Source: Acestrorhynchus altus (lineage: Eukaryota; Chordata; Actinopteri; Characiformes; Acestrorhynchidae). From it: a stretch of DNA of 64,000 nt. Of the stretch, positions 46,350 to 58,550 are shown piece after piece. Both the position numbers and the translations under genes were made by a program. The notes beneath the pieces were generated by a model. It was not told the origin of the DNA, searched no databases, and was given only the letters and a program-made list of their open reading frames with translations. The stretch is taken from assembly GCA_034509495.1 (NCBI GenBank), contig CM067511.1, positions 24,503,200 to 24,567,199 on the forward strand, read 5' to 3'. Each line of letters starts with the position of its first letter. Position 1 is the stretch's first letter.

Positions 46350-49300
46350 ATGGAGGCTGTGGACCCTTCCGATGAGAGTGTGCCCTTACTGTCTGGGACT
46401 GAACACCTCCCACATGATGGAATGCCTAACCAGTTAAGCCCACCACTACCCTCTTTGGAAGACCACCTGTGGACGAATGAGTCTGGAGTGAGCCCGAAGA
46501 GTGGTGACTATCCATAACTACACAAGCTAAATTGGTCTCTTTAAAATATAAATTAAATGTCTGTTTTAAAATGTTCATTTCTGTAGTTTCTCTAGTCGAG
46601 GCATCTGACAGAGAAGACAAATCTGTGTTTGGACCGCAGCTCACTCCAGCAGAGGGAAGGCCGAGGCTCAAAGTTATTAAACATGAGTGCCTGGAGTGTG
46701 GTAAAGTATTCAAAACCACAAACGCTCTTAACAAGCACCAACTTACCCACCAAATGGACATACCCCATGTATGTCATATCTGCCAGCAAAGATTTAAACG
46801 TCAGAATAGTCTGTGAGTGGAACTCATTTTAATAAACACCAGATGCCTATAGGGCTTCAACTAACAACTGTTTTTCTATAAATTCTTCTATCCACTATTT
46901 TATCGATCAGTTGACTAATCTAAACAACAACATTTCAAAAAAGTCAGACTGAGTGTTTCCTTTTTCTTCATATTCCCTTTAATTTGTCAACAATAAATGT
47001 TATGTTATCATATGACATGTAGAGGTTGATGCAGTTAAGTGCAGAAATTGGCAACTCCAGCCTGGCAAACAATAAAGGCCATTGTTTAAAGTCAACTCCA
47101 ACTTTTTAATAATTTAAAAAAGTTTCTGTTTAAAAGTATACTGATTTCAATTATTTAAACATGATATATTGTACTTATGGCACTTCTTACACAAGGGAAT
47201 GAGCTTAAAATCTTAGAAGAAATAAAATGTAACACTAAGGTTCAAACACCAACAACAATTAGGGGGATTTTGGATGCCATTTACAACAACTGTACAGTAG
47301 AATCATTTTATAAATCTGCACAGTGTTGGGAATGTTAGGGGTTAAGGTTTTAAAATGTAGTGTAATTCATAATTGTAATGACATTGCCTGGGTTTTACTG
47401 CATGCATGTACAGATCACTTTTTTTTCTTTAAATATTGATCAATCTGTCGATTGTTTTATGACGTGGCTGTCTACAATAAGTGCTCAGTATTTCACTGCA
47501 ATTCCGATTAAATCGCCCTTGTCACTAGGAATGTAGGTTTTACCCCAAAATGGGTGGAAAGTTAATCTTGTTCTGTATCTAGAGTTTGTGATCAAAAACT
47601 CTCACCTGCTCTGTTGCAACCACAGTTGAGATTAAAATCAGGAACAATCAGTAACAGTAGTAACCTTATTGGTGACTAAAATTGCACAAATGAAACTCAC
47701 TCTTGATGTCACAAAATCATTAGAATATATCTTGAGGCGTCTTGCACAAAATAAAACGATTTAATGATTAAATGATGACCAAGATCATTGGCAGCCTAGT
47801 TACCATCTGCATCCTAGAATGTGAGCAGAACAGTGATACAGTGCCTTCGGTTTTTTGTGGCATGGGTCCTTCATGGATGGGAAACATGCAAATGAAACAA
47901 AAAAAATAAAAATAAAAGGTGATCCAATGCATTGGCCTGTTCAGAAGAAGGGTCATTGTGCCAGTTTGGCAGTATTTTGGTTTCCACCCAAATTTAACAT
48001 GCCATCTCTTCAGAGTATAGTTAACAATATTCAATTCTAGCCCAGGTAGTAATTAGATGTGTACTATAAATACAAGCTATAGTAGAATAAACTAAATTTG
48101 AACCACAATAAAAAGACATTTTACATTTTCTCTGTAGCACAGTTCATTTGCTGACCCATTGGAGGGAGAAGACTCATTGCTGTAATAAGCCCAGATGCCA
48201 TAAGGAGTTTTGTGGCCAGCATTCCCTGAAGTGCACCATGCCAAGCATCACTAAACCTTCCCCAGTCTCATGGGCACCTCCACATCCTCCTGCAGTGATG
48301 GAGGACCCATCAGCCTATAATAGCTACCATTCTCTCGTTGATTCCCCAGCAAAATCTGCTTCAGTCTCTCAGCTGGATCATTTTGTTAACTGTGGATCAA
48401 GGTACAGCAGCTACATTGGGTATACTTCAATAGTAGGGAAACTTGGGTTGAATCAAAACCCAGAAGTCAACCTATTTCAGTCAGAACTGCCTGTTATCAA
48501 AGACCCTTGGAGCTTTGCTGCAGTAGATTTGCCAGCAGCTCAGGGTGCTTTGACCTTCAACCAGTGGACTCCTATTGTCTGCCCACAGCCTGAAAGCACT
48601 AAGGTGGACCCAATGGCACCTGACTATGCAGCAAAAGTAAATCTCCAAGTTGGGGAAGATGATCCGAATTTTCCTGCAACAAACCCTCAGTCATCAAAGA
48701 GGGAGCTGTTTGTGCAACTTTGCAAGAAGAAAACTAACACTGGAATAGAATGTTCATTAGAAAGTGCATTTACAGCTTACCATCAGAAAAGTCAACCAGA
48801 TGTACTGAAGCATAACATTCAGCAGCTCAACCTTGAGAATAGGCAACAGTTTCCATTCAGGGGTGGGGCACAGCCATGCTCAAAATCAGACAGTGAGCTT
48901 GGATCAGTGGCACCACAGTCACACCAGAAAAAGTCTTGTTGTCTTCCTCTACCTCCAACCAAGAAGGGCAAGAAGACCTCAAGGACTCCATGTGTTCCCA
49001 CCTCTCCTCTGCCTGTTTCCAGACTCAAAAGACGATCCGGGCAACACTCACCGTATCTCATCTCCCCCAGCCGAGTGGCAATGGCATCCTTCAGTAAAAA
49101 GATTGTCTCCTCAGTAACAATCAAGGTATTGCATGCTACACAGCCACAGACAGAAGTTTCAGAAATTTGGAATCATTTATTGTAATATATCATTTATTGC
49201 ATATACAACAATAGCTTATATAGTTTGCTTTTTAGACTGCCATATTAGTAGGATTTTATGCATGCATTTATAGCCACATTAAATTGATATTAACACTAAT

Positions 49301-52300
49301 TTCTGTACTATTCAAGAGTGGTTTATGTGCACATTACTCCTTAGATCATCTTGTGAGGAGTAGATCATTCACCGTAGGTTTGTCTATGTCTTTTCACAAT
49401 GTAGGGAGGACCTGCTGCTGCAATACAAAATGGAAATGTGTCAGGCACCAGGTGAGGGATGTGTGTTATAGAGAAAGTGTATTTTTATTTGTAGTGATCA
49501 CAGTTTAGGGGTAACTGAGCATACTTTTGTATGGTGCTTTTGTTCAGAAATAGCAGAGTTTGAGTTTTAGATTAAGGATTAAATGGCCTAGAATGGAAGG
49601 TAGATTGAGGAAGATTAATTCTCAATTCTTTTTTCTCAGAACACATCTACAATATTCACCTGGTTGCTTTGTCCAATCCTGTCCTTCACTCCCACAAGTG
49701 CCAACAACTTCTTCTGCTAAAATAGATGACCAGATCCCAAAGTCAATGTTTACAACACTGGTGAGGCCTCTTGAATATTACAAGCAAATAAAAAATGCTA
49801 CAGAAACTATTATGTTGGTATAATGTTCCATCAAAACAAACGTTTACTGATGTTCTCTTGGTTTAACTTCTTGATTCCAGCAGTACGGTAAAAATGAAGG
49901 CAGGGTAGCTGAACAGATCCAGGAGCCCCAGGGATTCCAGCAGTCACAACTGGTCTTTCCAGTTTCTGTACCTGTCCTGTGCAAAGAAGCCCCTTTCAAC
50001 AAACCATCACCACAATCCGTAAAACGTTCACTTTATAATAGTGTATAGATGAAGTCTACATGCTGGTGTTGTAAATGAATGCCAGTTTGCACAGTGTCAC
50101 TGTCATAAAAATAGATCTTATTCAGAGTAATTTTGGACCATTGTGATTGTTCTGTTCTTCAGTGTGGGCATTAACGTGAGAAATATCAAGTTATGCTACC
50201 TGTCAATATGTGCTACTTAGCAGTCAGTGGCACTGACCCAAGATTTGTTTTGTTTTCCTGTAATCAGTTTTAAAGTTTAATCAGTTTTTTTCCTCCTCTG
50301 TTAGGATAGAGGGTTTTCTGTGACAGCAACTATATGCTATAGTACTGTAGCCCATCCATAACACTGGCAGTAGTCCAATATGCAGAACTGTTGTTGTGTG
50401 TGTTTTTAATGTATAAATACAGTTTTAGGACACACTTAATATAACCTGAAACCTGTTTTTTTTTGTTTTTTTTTTCATTTTGAGCGACTGATACAACTAT
50501 TTGTCTGTTCCTCATGAATTTAATTGAATTTAAAGGGATGTGGGGGGTTTTCAGATACAAGATTTTATATTAGCTGCACAACAGGTTTATTTGTGCGATT
50601 TTACCTCTGCCAACAAGATACTGTGTGATGTACTTGTATGAAGAGTTTTATAACAAATTCCACTCATGTAAGTTCTAACCTAATACTCTGATAGGCCCCC
50701 ATACATGCAGAGAAGCAGCATAATGTCAAAGACTGGGCAAGCAGGTCTTGTCGTCCTGCTCTCCAGAGGTCTTTGATCATTCCCATTCTGGATGAATCTG
50801 GTGGGCAAGGATGCCAAATCATAGGAGGTTACCCCAGCCAGCTGCGCTCACCTACATACCTTGTTGACCACCTGCTGATGCCAGGATATAACCCCCCTCC
50901 CTACACTCCCCCACCAATGCTGAGTCCTCTGAGGCCAGGCACTGGGCTCTACTTCAGCACTCTGCCCCAGTGCCATCCATGCCCACCCCCACCCAGCCCT
51001 TCCACCACTGCCCTGGGTGAGTAATTAAACATACAAACTTTTTCCCATTCATAAAACCAAAATATTTGTTGCTTTTAAATATCAGTGCATACTGTAGTGA
51101 TTGTATCTGCATCTGTTTCTGTACAGATTTTTCAGGGTTTTTTTTTTTTTGTCCAAACTAAAAATCTAGTAACAAGGTAAATCATTTTATGTAGGAGCAG
51201 AAGAAACCTAGAGAGGAACCAAGACTCAAAAAGGAGTCTCTCTTCTAGGTGACACTGGCTATAAAGAATAACAATAAAGTTTAAAGAGCAACACCAGCAG
51301 TCTTTAAGCACCACCACATTTCTCTGTGCTCTTTGTGGCTCTACCTCCAAGCTATTTTACAAAATAAAATAACATTAGCTAGCTAAGTTTGCCATCATTG
51401 ATTGTTGATGACAGTGAAACATCACTACGGCTGCAATTCATGCCGACTACGTCCAAAATCAGTGAAACGGGGTTAACATACTGGTTTCAGGCCTCATCCC
51501 TTATCAGTACTGCAGTGTTAGCTATGGGCCTCATTCAAAATCGCTAGCATGGTGTAAGCATGCTGACTACCAGCCTCTTCACAAATGCCGCTGCAGCCTT
51601 ATATCCTCCAACATGCTACTGTAACATTCGTTCACTGGCTACAGCCTTCGTCCAAAATGATGGGCAGACATTATTTTTGTGTAAAGTCAAACACTAACAA
51701 AAGATCACACAACCAGCTTGTGTTTTAATTATATTTTTTCAGTAATTTCACTGGTGTTGCTCTTTATGTAACCAGAAAGCAAAGAGAGAACGATCATTAT
51801 GAAGCCAGTAAGACCAATGATGTATAATATTCATATTTGCCTTAAGAGCATTATTATGAGTATTTTAGTATTTTTTTTAATATTGTACTATTACAGTTAA
51901 TCTTACTAACATCTTATATTTGCTGTTGCTTTTTTTGTCCAGATGGGGAAGACAGACTATCTTTGAAGACAGATAACACAGTTGTCAATATAAAACCGTA
52001 AGTTACCTCCATCATCCTTGATCTTTAACTTCATTGAGACTATATAATTTGTAAATTTCTGGTTCCACACATTTGTTAATCAATAGTCTGGCTCAGATTT
52101 TCTTTGGAAAAACTGAAAAATAATTTTCAATGTAAAAATATGAACAAAAATGCTGCCTACAATCAAACATGCTGAAACATGTACTTACACTTACATTATG
52201 CTATGGAGTTACTTTGGAGTTAGGGTTAGGGTTAGGGTTAGAGTGAGAGTCCATGTGTTGAAGTCAATAGCATTTCTAGTGCACATTCATTTTTGATATC

Positions 52301-55300
52301 ACTGGAATATTCATTCACAGATTGTCATAATGTCACAGGAGATAATTGATGTTCTGTTTTTCGGAGTAGAAAGATCAATGTGGGCCCCAGTTTCCAGGCT
52401 GAGATTCCTCCCCTGCGCAAATTGATGGTAGTGTTATATGATGAGCACCCTGCCCAGCTTGTCTGGTCTCCAAGGGGAGAACTTCCTGATAACCCAGAGA
52501 CACAACAGAAGGGTTTGTCTCCCTCACATAAATTCTTGACATTATATTTGCTGAAGTATAATTATTTAATGCCTATTTAAGATTTACAACTAAAACAACA
52601 GTTTAAAAAAAATACATAATTTCCCCATTACCACCTCATGTAGCTGATCATCCAAGACAAGTTTGATTCTGCACTGCAGCTAAGTACTGGAACCTTGTAC
52701 CCTAAAATCAGCTAAATGCAAAGCTAATTGATCTCTCTCTTAACATTTAATGACATTTTAAGCTATTTTAAACAGACTCGCTAATGGGTTTTCTGACATT
52801 ATCGGATTACACTATATTAGTGTGAGAAATTACATTAGTAAATCTAGTTCTAGTACTAGTTGTTGGAGTTGTGGGATGACTATGGAAACTATTGCTGGAA
52901 AATAAGCAGTTTTACTGTCTATAACGTGTCTGCATTTTTTAATCAGTTACAGACTTTTTGAACATGTGCTGTTCAAGTGTGCTACCAGGTGGGGGCACCA
53001 ACACTGAATTGGCCCTTCACTGTCTACATGAAGTCCAAGGAGACATTCTAGTAAGTTTGTTACAGCCATATAAAGTGGGATCCAGAAGTGTGAGGCCACT
53101 AGGAAAATGTGTTTTTTTTTAACCTGAAAAATAAACAACATACTTTACTTGAGAATATGTTTGAATAAGAAACAACCAAAACATGTAATTATATATGTGG
53201 AAGGTGAGTTAAATGGCACAGGACACCCTTTAAGATAAGATTATATAATCCTTTATTCACAATGTTGCAGCAGCAAAGGAATTGCGAGGCACTAAGTACA
53301 AGAAATAGATAAAGTATAGTATATGCAGTATATTATCTACAACATTAATAATACTATGTAACAAAGTAAATAATAAACAAGTCAAAAATATATACAGATG
53401 AATTAGAGATACTTGCATGTGGGGAGATAGAAGAAGTATCATACATTATGTTGTACTGAAAAACTGCGATACTGCTCCTTCACACACTTGTCACAGAAGG
53501 AGCTGCCCATTGGTGCCAGAGACGCATGCATGGGGTGGGAGTCATTCTCCAGCATGGATACCAGCTTGGCTAACATCCTTCTGTTTGCTACCACCTGCAC
53601 CAGGCCTTAGGGGCTTCTCAGAACAGAACTGGCCTTCTTAATGAGTTTGTTCAGTCTGTTCTTGTCTGCCGTCATAATACTTCTGCCCCAGCAGACCACA
53701 CAATAGAAGATGGTAGATGCCAGCACTGTGTCAAAGAAAATCTTCTGGAATACTCCCTGCACTCCAAATGATCTCAGTTTACTCAATAGGTGGAGTCTGC
53801 TCTGACCTCTTTTGTAAAGTGCAATGGTGTTAACTGACCAGTTAAATTTGCTATTTAAGTGAACACCCAGGTACTTGTAAGAGTCCACTCTCTCAATGTC
53901 AATTCCCTGGATATTCACTGGTGGAGGGTTGTGTTTGCACCTGCAGAAATCCACCACTAGTTCTTTGGCCTTTCACGCATTTATCTGGAGGTGGTTCTGC
54001 AGACACCAGTCCACAAAGTACTAAGTGAGTTCTCTGTACTCACTGTAGTTTATAAGACTGATGATCATCAGATAACCTCTGGAGGTTATAGGCTGGTGAG
54101 CTACACATGAAGTCAGCAGTGTGCATAGTGAAGAGGAATGGTGCTAGGACCGTTCCTTGAGGGGCCCCTGTGCTGCTGACCACCTTGTCTGCAAGATCCC
54201 AATCCCAAGCCCTCACATATGGTTGGAAAGGTAGTCCAGTGTCCAGTTTGATAAGTGACTGTCCACAACAACATTTTCCAGCTTGTCCTTCAGCAGCCCA
54301 GGCTGTATAGTGTTAAAGGCACTGGAGAAGTCAAAGAAGGTGATTCTCACAGTGTTCCTTTCTCCAGGTGATTAAGTTTCCTGTGTACAAAATAGATGAT
54401 AGGATCATTCACCCTGATACCAGGCTGGTAGGCAAACTGAAGAGGACCCATATATGTACTCACATCTTGGTGTGGATGGGTAAGGAACAGCCTCTCAGTG
54501 ACTTCACCAGATGAGAAGTGCCTCCAGCCTGTAGATGTTGAGGTCCTTGGATGCTGCATTTTCAGTACAGGTACCTAAGATGTTTTCCACAGTTGTGGTA
54601 CTTTTCCCAGCTTCAGGCTCCTGTTGAACATGTGCTCAATGACCCACAGAGTTGATCTGAGAGTTGTTGAAAAGGGGGGAGGGCAGCATGCAGGTACTGT
54701 CCCAGTGTAAGGGTTCAACAGGGATGTCTGTGTGGTGTAAGGGGAAGGTGAGTGATCAAATCTACCCTCACGCCACTCCCCACCTAGGAGTCAGGCTTTT
54801 TGTGGCCAGAGATTGTTCTAAGGCCTTTCTGAACGCCGCTGACTTTTTCATGTTGTAACTGTTTCTCCAGCTTCTTCCTGTAGTTGTTTTTTCTCTGTCT
54901 CTTATTCTACTTCTCAGTACCCTCAGTACAGCTTTCTCATCCTTGTCATCTGACCATAAGGTCCTCTTCTTCACGTTTAGGAGAGCCTTTATTTCGGGAT
55001 TTATCCATGGCATGTAGTTCGAGAAACACCAAATGGTCTTAGTGGGGACAGTGTTCTCCACATAAAAGTTGATGTAGTTTGTAATGCAGTGAGTGAGCCT
55101 GTCAGTGTCCTCTCCATTAGGATTACACAATTCTTCCCACACTGGTTCTCGGTTGTGTACAGGGGGTTTGTACACAGGCAGAAGATGATGAATTTGATTG
55201 TGATCAGATTTTCCAAGCAGAGGGAGCAGTGATGAGTTATATGCCTCTTTTATGTGGGCATAAAACAGGTCCAGTGTTTCATTGTCTCTGGTGTGGCAGG

Positions 55301-56592
55301 TTACATAATGGGTGAAGGTGGGCAGAGTGGAAGATGGAGAAGTATGATTGAAGTCTCCAGAGATAATGATGAGAGCTTGTGGATGCTGTGTTTGCAGTCT
55401 ACACACAGCTGAGTGTATGACGTTACAAGCCTTGTCAGCGTTAGCAGAGGGGGGAACATATGCAGCTATTGCGATAACATGCAGTACTTCCATCAGGAGA
55501 CAGTATGGTTTCTTATTTCAGGAACAAAAGGAACAAAATTTTTATCTTTATAAAATTATAAAAATATTTATTAAAACATAAAAGACCCTCACCCATTACT
55601 TGCTGGGGTATATGTAATTTTCCCTTTCATTTCTGGAATAAAAGAGTGTCTGTGACTTTTGATACACGTTCCTCTATATATAGAAACATATTAGTAATAA
55701 CTAGAACTGTGAGGGTTCCATCTGAGTGAGTGAAGATCAGATAGCAAAAGAAGAAATAGTTGTTTACCTTATGTATGTAAATATTTAAAATTTATGCAGA
55801 TGTGTGATTGAGCATGTTAATGCTTTCCTACAAAACAAATGCTTTGTTTTACTCTGATCTTTTCTATTAAAGCTCTGAATTCACATGTGGATCACATCTT
55901 TTCAGCAACTTGCCCATGCAAGTTCATGCACATTGTCATTAAAGTGGGGATTAAGACATACTAATACTAAAAACTTGTGTTTGTTCAACTTTTCAATCAC
56001 ATTATTTTATTAAAATATTAAAAACCTGTTTAGGAGTGCAATCAGACTTATGTAAACTATGATAGCATGTATTTTCTGTCATGTCAGCTTACCTGCTTAC
56101 CTGTTTTTTGAGCAGGCTGCCCTGGATTTGCTCTTACTGAGAGGACTCTCCACACATCCACTATGTGACTACCACTATACAGGTATACATTTATCTGTAG
56201 CATTAATTCGTTCATACTGCTTTTATTAATAGTAGGTAAATAGTAACAGTTATGTGGCTGACAAAATTACAAAAATAAAATCAGTATTCTGACTACAACT
56301 ATTTAAATGACAGGATCAGACCACTGGAGTGATCAGGAAATGATAATGTTCCAAAAGGGTCTGTTGAGACACAAGAAAGACTTTCAGCTAATTCATAACA
56401 TGGTAAGAGATTCAAAGGGCATGAAAGCTTGTATTACATTAATATTATGACTGTAGTAATTCATGTTTTCTATAGTTGCAGACCAAATCTGTGACCCAGT
56501 GCGTGGAATATTACTATGCCATGAAAAAGTTGAAGAAATTCAAGCAACACAAAAGAAGAGCAGATAGAAAAGTTGGAACTGCAGGGACTTGA
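46350..56592 (+). CDS. znf541: zinc finger/ELM2-SANT protein, ZNF541-like
   Basis: Thirteen coding exons: 46350 to about 46487 (or 46503), about 46596-46812, 48138-49125, 49405-49451, 49640-49760, 49881-50018, 50695-51016, 51943-51997, 52370-52512, 52953-53050, 56116-56182, 56314-56402, 56476-56592. All junctions from exon 2 on are in phase; the exon 1-2 junction is unresolved. This gives about 850 residues (human ZNF541 is longer). Two C2H2 fingers lie in exons 2-3, with a third degenerate one following. The centre is Ser/Pro-rich with a family-like Val-Ala-Met-Ala-Ser-Phe-Ser. ELM2 (exons 9-11) begins Lys-Ile-Asn-Val-Gly-Pro-Ser-Phe-Gln; SANT (exons 12-13) has His-Trp-Ser-Asp-Gln-Glu and Gln-Cys-Val-Glu-Tyr-Tyr-Tyr. 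ZNF541 works with HDAC1/2 and KCTD19 in meiotic cells. TRERF1 and MIDEAS share ELM2-SANT, but finger layout and neighbours favour ZNF541. AATAAA is at 56836-56841. Confidence 0.88.
46830..48120. other. znf541 intron 2, nothing recognised
   Basis: AT-rich DNA between exons 2 and 3. No repeat family or coding signal that I can name. Confidence 0.4.
51125..51260. mobile_element. short remnant of a teleost dispersed repeat
   Basis: AGAAACCTAGAGAGGAACCA followed by AGACTCAAAAAGGAG and GGTGACACTGGC (51206-51260) matches the internal part of the repeat at 24945-25145. It lies in a znf541 intron. Confidence 0.5.
52220..52241 (+). repeat. interstitial telomere-like repeat
   Basis: Three perfect TTAGGG units plus TTAG in tandem inside znf541 intron 8. 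Confidence 0.9.
53232..55500 (-). mobile_element. L2/CR1-like LINE, 5'-truncated, in a znf541 intron
   Basis: On the minus strand, 55493-54768 is an open frame of 241 codons covering the APE endonuclease C-terminal half: Ala-Tyr-Val-Pro-Pro, Ile-Ile-Ser-Gly-Asp-Phe-Asn-His, and Gly-Lys-Ser-Asp-His-Asn. Reverse-transcriptase text follows in broken frames. Examples are Gln-Phe-Ala-Tyr-Gln-Pro-Gly near 54440 and Tyr-Lys-Tyr-Leu-Gly-Val-His-Leu near 53870. The 3' end at 53232-53262 is an AATAAAGGATTAT tail ending CTTATCTTA, as in the copy at 25540-27090. It is inactive because of frameshifts and truncation. Confidence 0.88.
55501..56100. other. znf541 intron, nothing recognised
   Basis: AT-rich DNA between the LINE and exon 11. 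Confidence 0.4.
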
Positions 56593-58550
56593 GTAGGTTT
56601 CTTAAAAACAAAGAGCCTTGATGTTTTAAATGACATTGTGTGCAGGCAAAAAACAAGCCTCTGAGAAACCAAAGCCTTATAATCTAAAAGCAGAGTACAG
56701 CATCAGTATACAGAGGATTACAGCGTACAGTACATGAATGCTTGTCTGAGATTTTATTTTTACTTAATTTTTCTTATTGGCTGTAAGTTCCACAGTTCCA
56801 CTGAGATGACGTGTGAAACTAGTAAACATAAATACAATAAAACGTAACTAGAAATTCTCATTTTGAACAAATTGTCCACATTTCTTTTTTAAGCCCCCAG
56901 CCAGAGCATGGATTTGTTAAATTCCAAACACAGTGATGTAAATGTAAATAAAATGTAATTTTATTGTTTTATTGACTAAATATTAGCTTTAGCTTTGCAA
57001 AGGTGTAAATTAAATCCAATCCTGTGCAAAAAGATGTGCAGTATATACTCCTGGAAAAACGGCTATGTAAATGTGTAAAGGACATTGTTTTGTCACAAGT
57101 TGCGCTTAATTGTATGTATATATCCTTTGTATTGTGGCAAACAGAAACAAACTCACAGTGCTCATATGAGGACCCACCATCAGTAGGAAGAAGAGCAGAC
57201 TGCTGTGGACAGTTGACCACACAAAGATAAAGAAGAGGACACATCAGAGTTCAGCTGGAGTCTTCTGGGTATCTGGCATTTTTATCTATTTGTTCAGACC
57301 TCACATGATTGAAGATGCAGTACCATATGTTTGACATCTCTGATAGAGCTAAACCTAATGTAAGAGACTAAGAATCAGACTTGAGCATTTAGAATAGCTA
57401 CATTTGACATGTTCTTGAAATTGACACTAGTACAATATAAGTATAAGTAGAGGACATTCTTTGCCCGTGTTTATGTTAATGATTAAAGAATAAAGTTCTT
57501 ATTTAAATGTTTGTAGCATGTTCTAAATTCTGGAATCAAATATGCCTGTATTTGTTACCACAGTTCTTTGTAAGTTCTTTAATCGTTCTGGCATAGTATT
57601 TTGTGCTTTCCTGTAGTAATGTTTGCTAAATTTCTTTAGCTAATTTGACCTAACTCCCCTTTCTGCCTTATATGTTTTACTTCAAATATCTATGTACTTC
57701 ATTGTATTGGATTCTTTTAGGGACAAAAAACTGAAAAGAACGTTCAAGTTGTTTTGGAAAAAAATCCAAACAAATGTTATTGTAGACATTACTTGAAATA
57801 AAATCAAAAACTGAAAATAACTGTTGCTTGGAAAGCTTCACAAAACATTTTTCTTTTCACGGTTTCATACAATACTTTAATTTCACATGCAGTTAATTGA
57901 CTACAGTTTAAAATCTACTGTCACATTGAGGGAAGATAACCAATACTTGATGTCACAAGTTACAGAACATGTCATTTTACGAATACTGTGCACATGGAAG
58001 AAATAATAACTGTTGAAATGCATGCATGAACTTTGCAATACATTATCTGTAATCATCACATTGTAATGCTTAAGAGATGATAAGTTCTATATAACAGTAT
58101 ATTTAGGATTTTACCCTGTAACTCAACACATATTACTTTCAGCAACATCTAACGAACACGTAAAATGAGGCATTAGCATAACAAAGAAAGCATTATAATC
58201 ACAAGACAATGATCAGGCCATTCTCCAGAACTCCCAGAGCCCAAACACTAAAAAGGTAGTGTAGTCATTTCCTTATACGGAATAAAAATAGTCGTTTTAA
58301 ACTAGTGATGACTGTGGTCACTGTAAATATAATCTTGAATAGCTGCAACATTTGAATTAAAATGTTGTAAATAGTACAGGAATCCATATTGACTAGTAAA
58401 GAGGTTTTTAATCACAGACCCCAAAGGGCCTATTTTAAGTGAAAAATAAGATGTGAAATTGTCCAGTTCAAATGTGTTTCTTACATTTGAATTTATAGAT
58501 TTATGTGCAAGAGCACTGTGTCCATATATAATCCTCAAAGCTCTTGTTAC
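56593..58550. other. znf541 3'UTR and intergenic
   Basis: The plus strand has candidate poly(A) signals at 56836-56841 and near 56947. The minus strand 58550 downwards would be the 3'UTR of the BED-finger gene; I found no clear poly(A) signal for it. Otherwise AT-rich with nothing recognised. Confidence 0.45.

Noticed and set aside
48819..49124. Minus- and plus-strand ORFs of about 100 codons inside znf541 exon 3
   Set aside because: They are shadow frames of a long real coding exon.
54768..55493. 241-codon minus-strand ORF as a possible host gene
   Set aside because: Its motifs (SGDFNH, SDHN) are those of a LINE endonuclease, and it continues into broken reverse-transcriptase text.
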